Assembly: GCA_946886855.1 (NCBI GenBank)
Contig: CAMPJJ010000088.1
Span: 1 to 23,682, forward strand
Origin: an uncultured Roseateles sp.
Lineage (GTDB): Bacteria > Pseudomonadota > Gammaproteobacteria > Burkholderiales > Burkholderiaceae
Direction of reading: 5' to 3'
Length of the DNA: 23,682 nt
Of the stretch, positions 22,943 through 23,682 are shown in pieces (within the stretch, counting starts at the first letter, position 1; each line of letters begins with the position of its first letter). The notes under the pieces were generated by a model. It was not told the origin of the DNA. It saw only the letters and a program-made list of their open reading frames with translations, and made no database searches. A program made the position numbers and the translations under genes.

Positions 22943-23682
22943 ATGGGCATCACCGCCACCGACATCAGCCAGCGCATCATCGATGCCGTGCTCGCGCAGA
23001 AGCTGGCGCCGGGCACGCGCCTCGGCGAGCAGCAGCTCGCGCTGCTCTTCGACTGCAGCCGCACCATCGTCCGCGAGGCGCTGACGCGGCTCGCCGCGCG
23101 CGGCATCGTCACCGTCAGTGCGCGCCGCGGCTGGTACCTCATCGCCCCCTCGCGCGACGAAGCCCGTGAGGCCTTCGAGGCGCGACGCGTCATCGAGCTC
23201 GGCCTGCTGCGCGGCCGGCGGCCGCTCGACAAGCCCGCGCTGACGCGCCTGAAGAAGCACCTCGCGCAGGAGAAGGCCGCGCTGCGCGGCGACGACGTCG
23301 GCGCGCGCAGCTTCCTGCTCGGCGACTTCCACGTGTGCCTGGCCGAGTGCCTCGGCAACAGCCTGCTCGCCGACACGCTGCGCGACTACACCGCGCGCAC
23401 CACGCTGATCGCGATGCTCTACCAGTCCTCGCACGACGCCGCGCAGTCCTGCCAGGAGCACGTCGCCATCGTGGCCGCGCTCGAACAGGGCGACGCCGGC
23501 CGCGCCGAGGCGCTGATGGCCGAGCATCTCGCCAGCGTGCAGGCGGGTCTGCAGCTCGAGACGCAGACCGACGACCCCTTGCATCACCTGCGCCAGGCGC
23601 TGACGCCGATGGCGTCGGGTGCCGCCGCGTCGGCGGCCTCCACCGCGTCCCCCACCGCGCGGTCCACCACGACGTCCCCCGC
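22943..23682 (+). CDS. GntR-family regulator, FCD subfamily (3' end outside window)
   Basis: An open frame from the ATG at 22943 to the window end, at least 246 residues. The N-terminal winged helix-turn-helix (about 5-70) reads LAPGTRLGEQQLALLFDCSR then TIVREALTRLAARGIV, typical of GntR. The C-terminal all-helical FCD domain (about 75-215) has the expected metal or ligand residues: D and H in FLLGDFHVCLAECLGN, H in QEHVAIVAALEQGD, and H in LMAEHLASV. After about residue 215 the chain becomes Ala/Ser/Thr-rich and probably disordered. No clear Shine-Dalgarno precedes the ATG. FCD regulators usually sense carboxylic acids; the ligand and targets cannot be told because the downstream neighbourhood is missing. 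Confidence 0.88.
   Translation, partial: MGITATDISQRIIDAVLAQKLAPGTRLGEQQLALLFDCSRTIVREALTRLAARGIVTVSARRGWYLIAPSRDEAREAFEARRVIELGLLRGRRPLDKPALTRLKKHLAQEKAALRGDDVGARSFLLGDFHVCLAECLGNSLLADTLRDYTARTTLIAMLYQSSHDAAQSCQEHVAIVAALEQGDAGRAEALMAEHLASVQAGLQLETQTDDPLHHLRQALTPMASGAAASAASTASPTARSTTTSP

Noticed and set aside
1..23682. CRISPR arrays, insertion sequences, integrase and phage genes, tRNA or rRNA genes
   Set aside because: No spaced direct repeats, terminal inverted repeats, transposase motifs or structural RNA sequences were found by eye. The tandem repeats present are short and lack spacers.

Overview
The window is very GC-rich, gene-dense chromosomal DNA. Its gene content and promoter style suggest a betaproteobacterium of the order Burkholderiales, perhaps a Roseateles/Mitsuaria-like lineage. 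That placement is an inference from protein character; no rRNA or tRNA gene is present to fix it. I see no phage, transposase, CRISPR array or integron.

Layout. At 1-6100 (+) lie a LysE/ArgO-type amino-acid exporter, a DadA-type D-amino-acid dehydrogenase, a short YegD-like Hsp70 protein and a secreted S9D-type serine peptidase. At 6167-8020 (-) lie a UPF0149/YecA-like protein with a Gly/Arg-rich tail and an unrecognised lipoprotein. The 369-bp gap between them holds a + strand terminator and a candidate small RNA. At 8195-9139 (+) is a protein with two GNAT domains, preceded by an 11-codon leader ORF. A LysR regulator (-) diverges from mmsA (+), and their shared intergenic region carries a clear operator-like palindrome.

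At 11943-18633 there are three diguanylate cyclases. One is soluble and TPR-linked (+). The other two are membrane-bound paralogues in tandem (-) with a 1-nt stop/start overlap. Between them is a TonB-dependent siderophore-type receptor with a Fur-box-like palindrome over its -10. rlpA (-) follows, with a SPOR domain and a VP(A/T)Q repeat. It is divergent from an acylpyruvase-family gene and nadC (+), which end at a strong terminator. Next is a gene of visibly lower GC encoding a lone PD-(D/E)XK, DUF4263/Shedu-like nuclease, the best candidate for a defence gene. The window ends inside a GntR/FCD regulator.

How the genes work together. Most of the region is housekeeping or nutritional: amino-acid handling (exporter, DadA, MmsA), iron uptake, NAD synthesis and envelope maintenance. 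Cyclic-di-GMP signalling genes surround the iron receptor. Two themes recur between genes. Several start codons sit only 6-8 nt after a TAnnnT -10 box, which suggests leaderless mRNAs. Several gene ends or linkers carry short tandem repeats of 7-12 bp.
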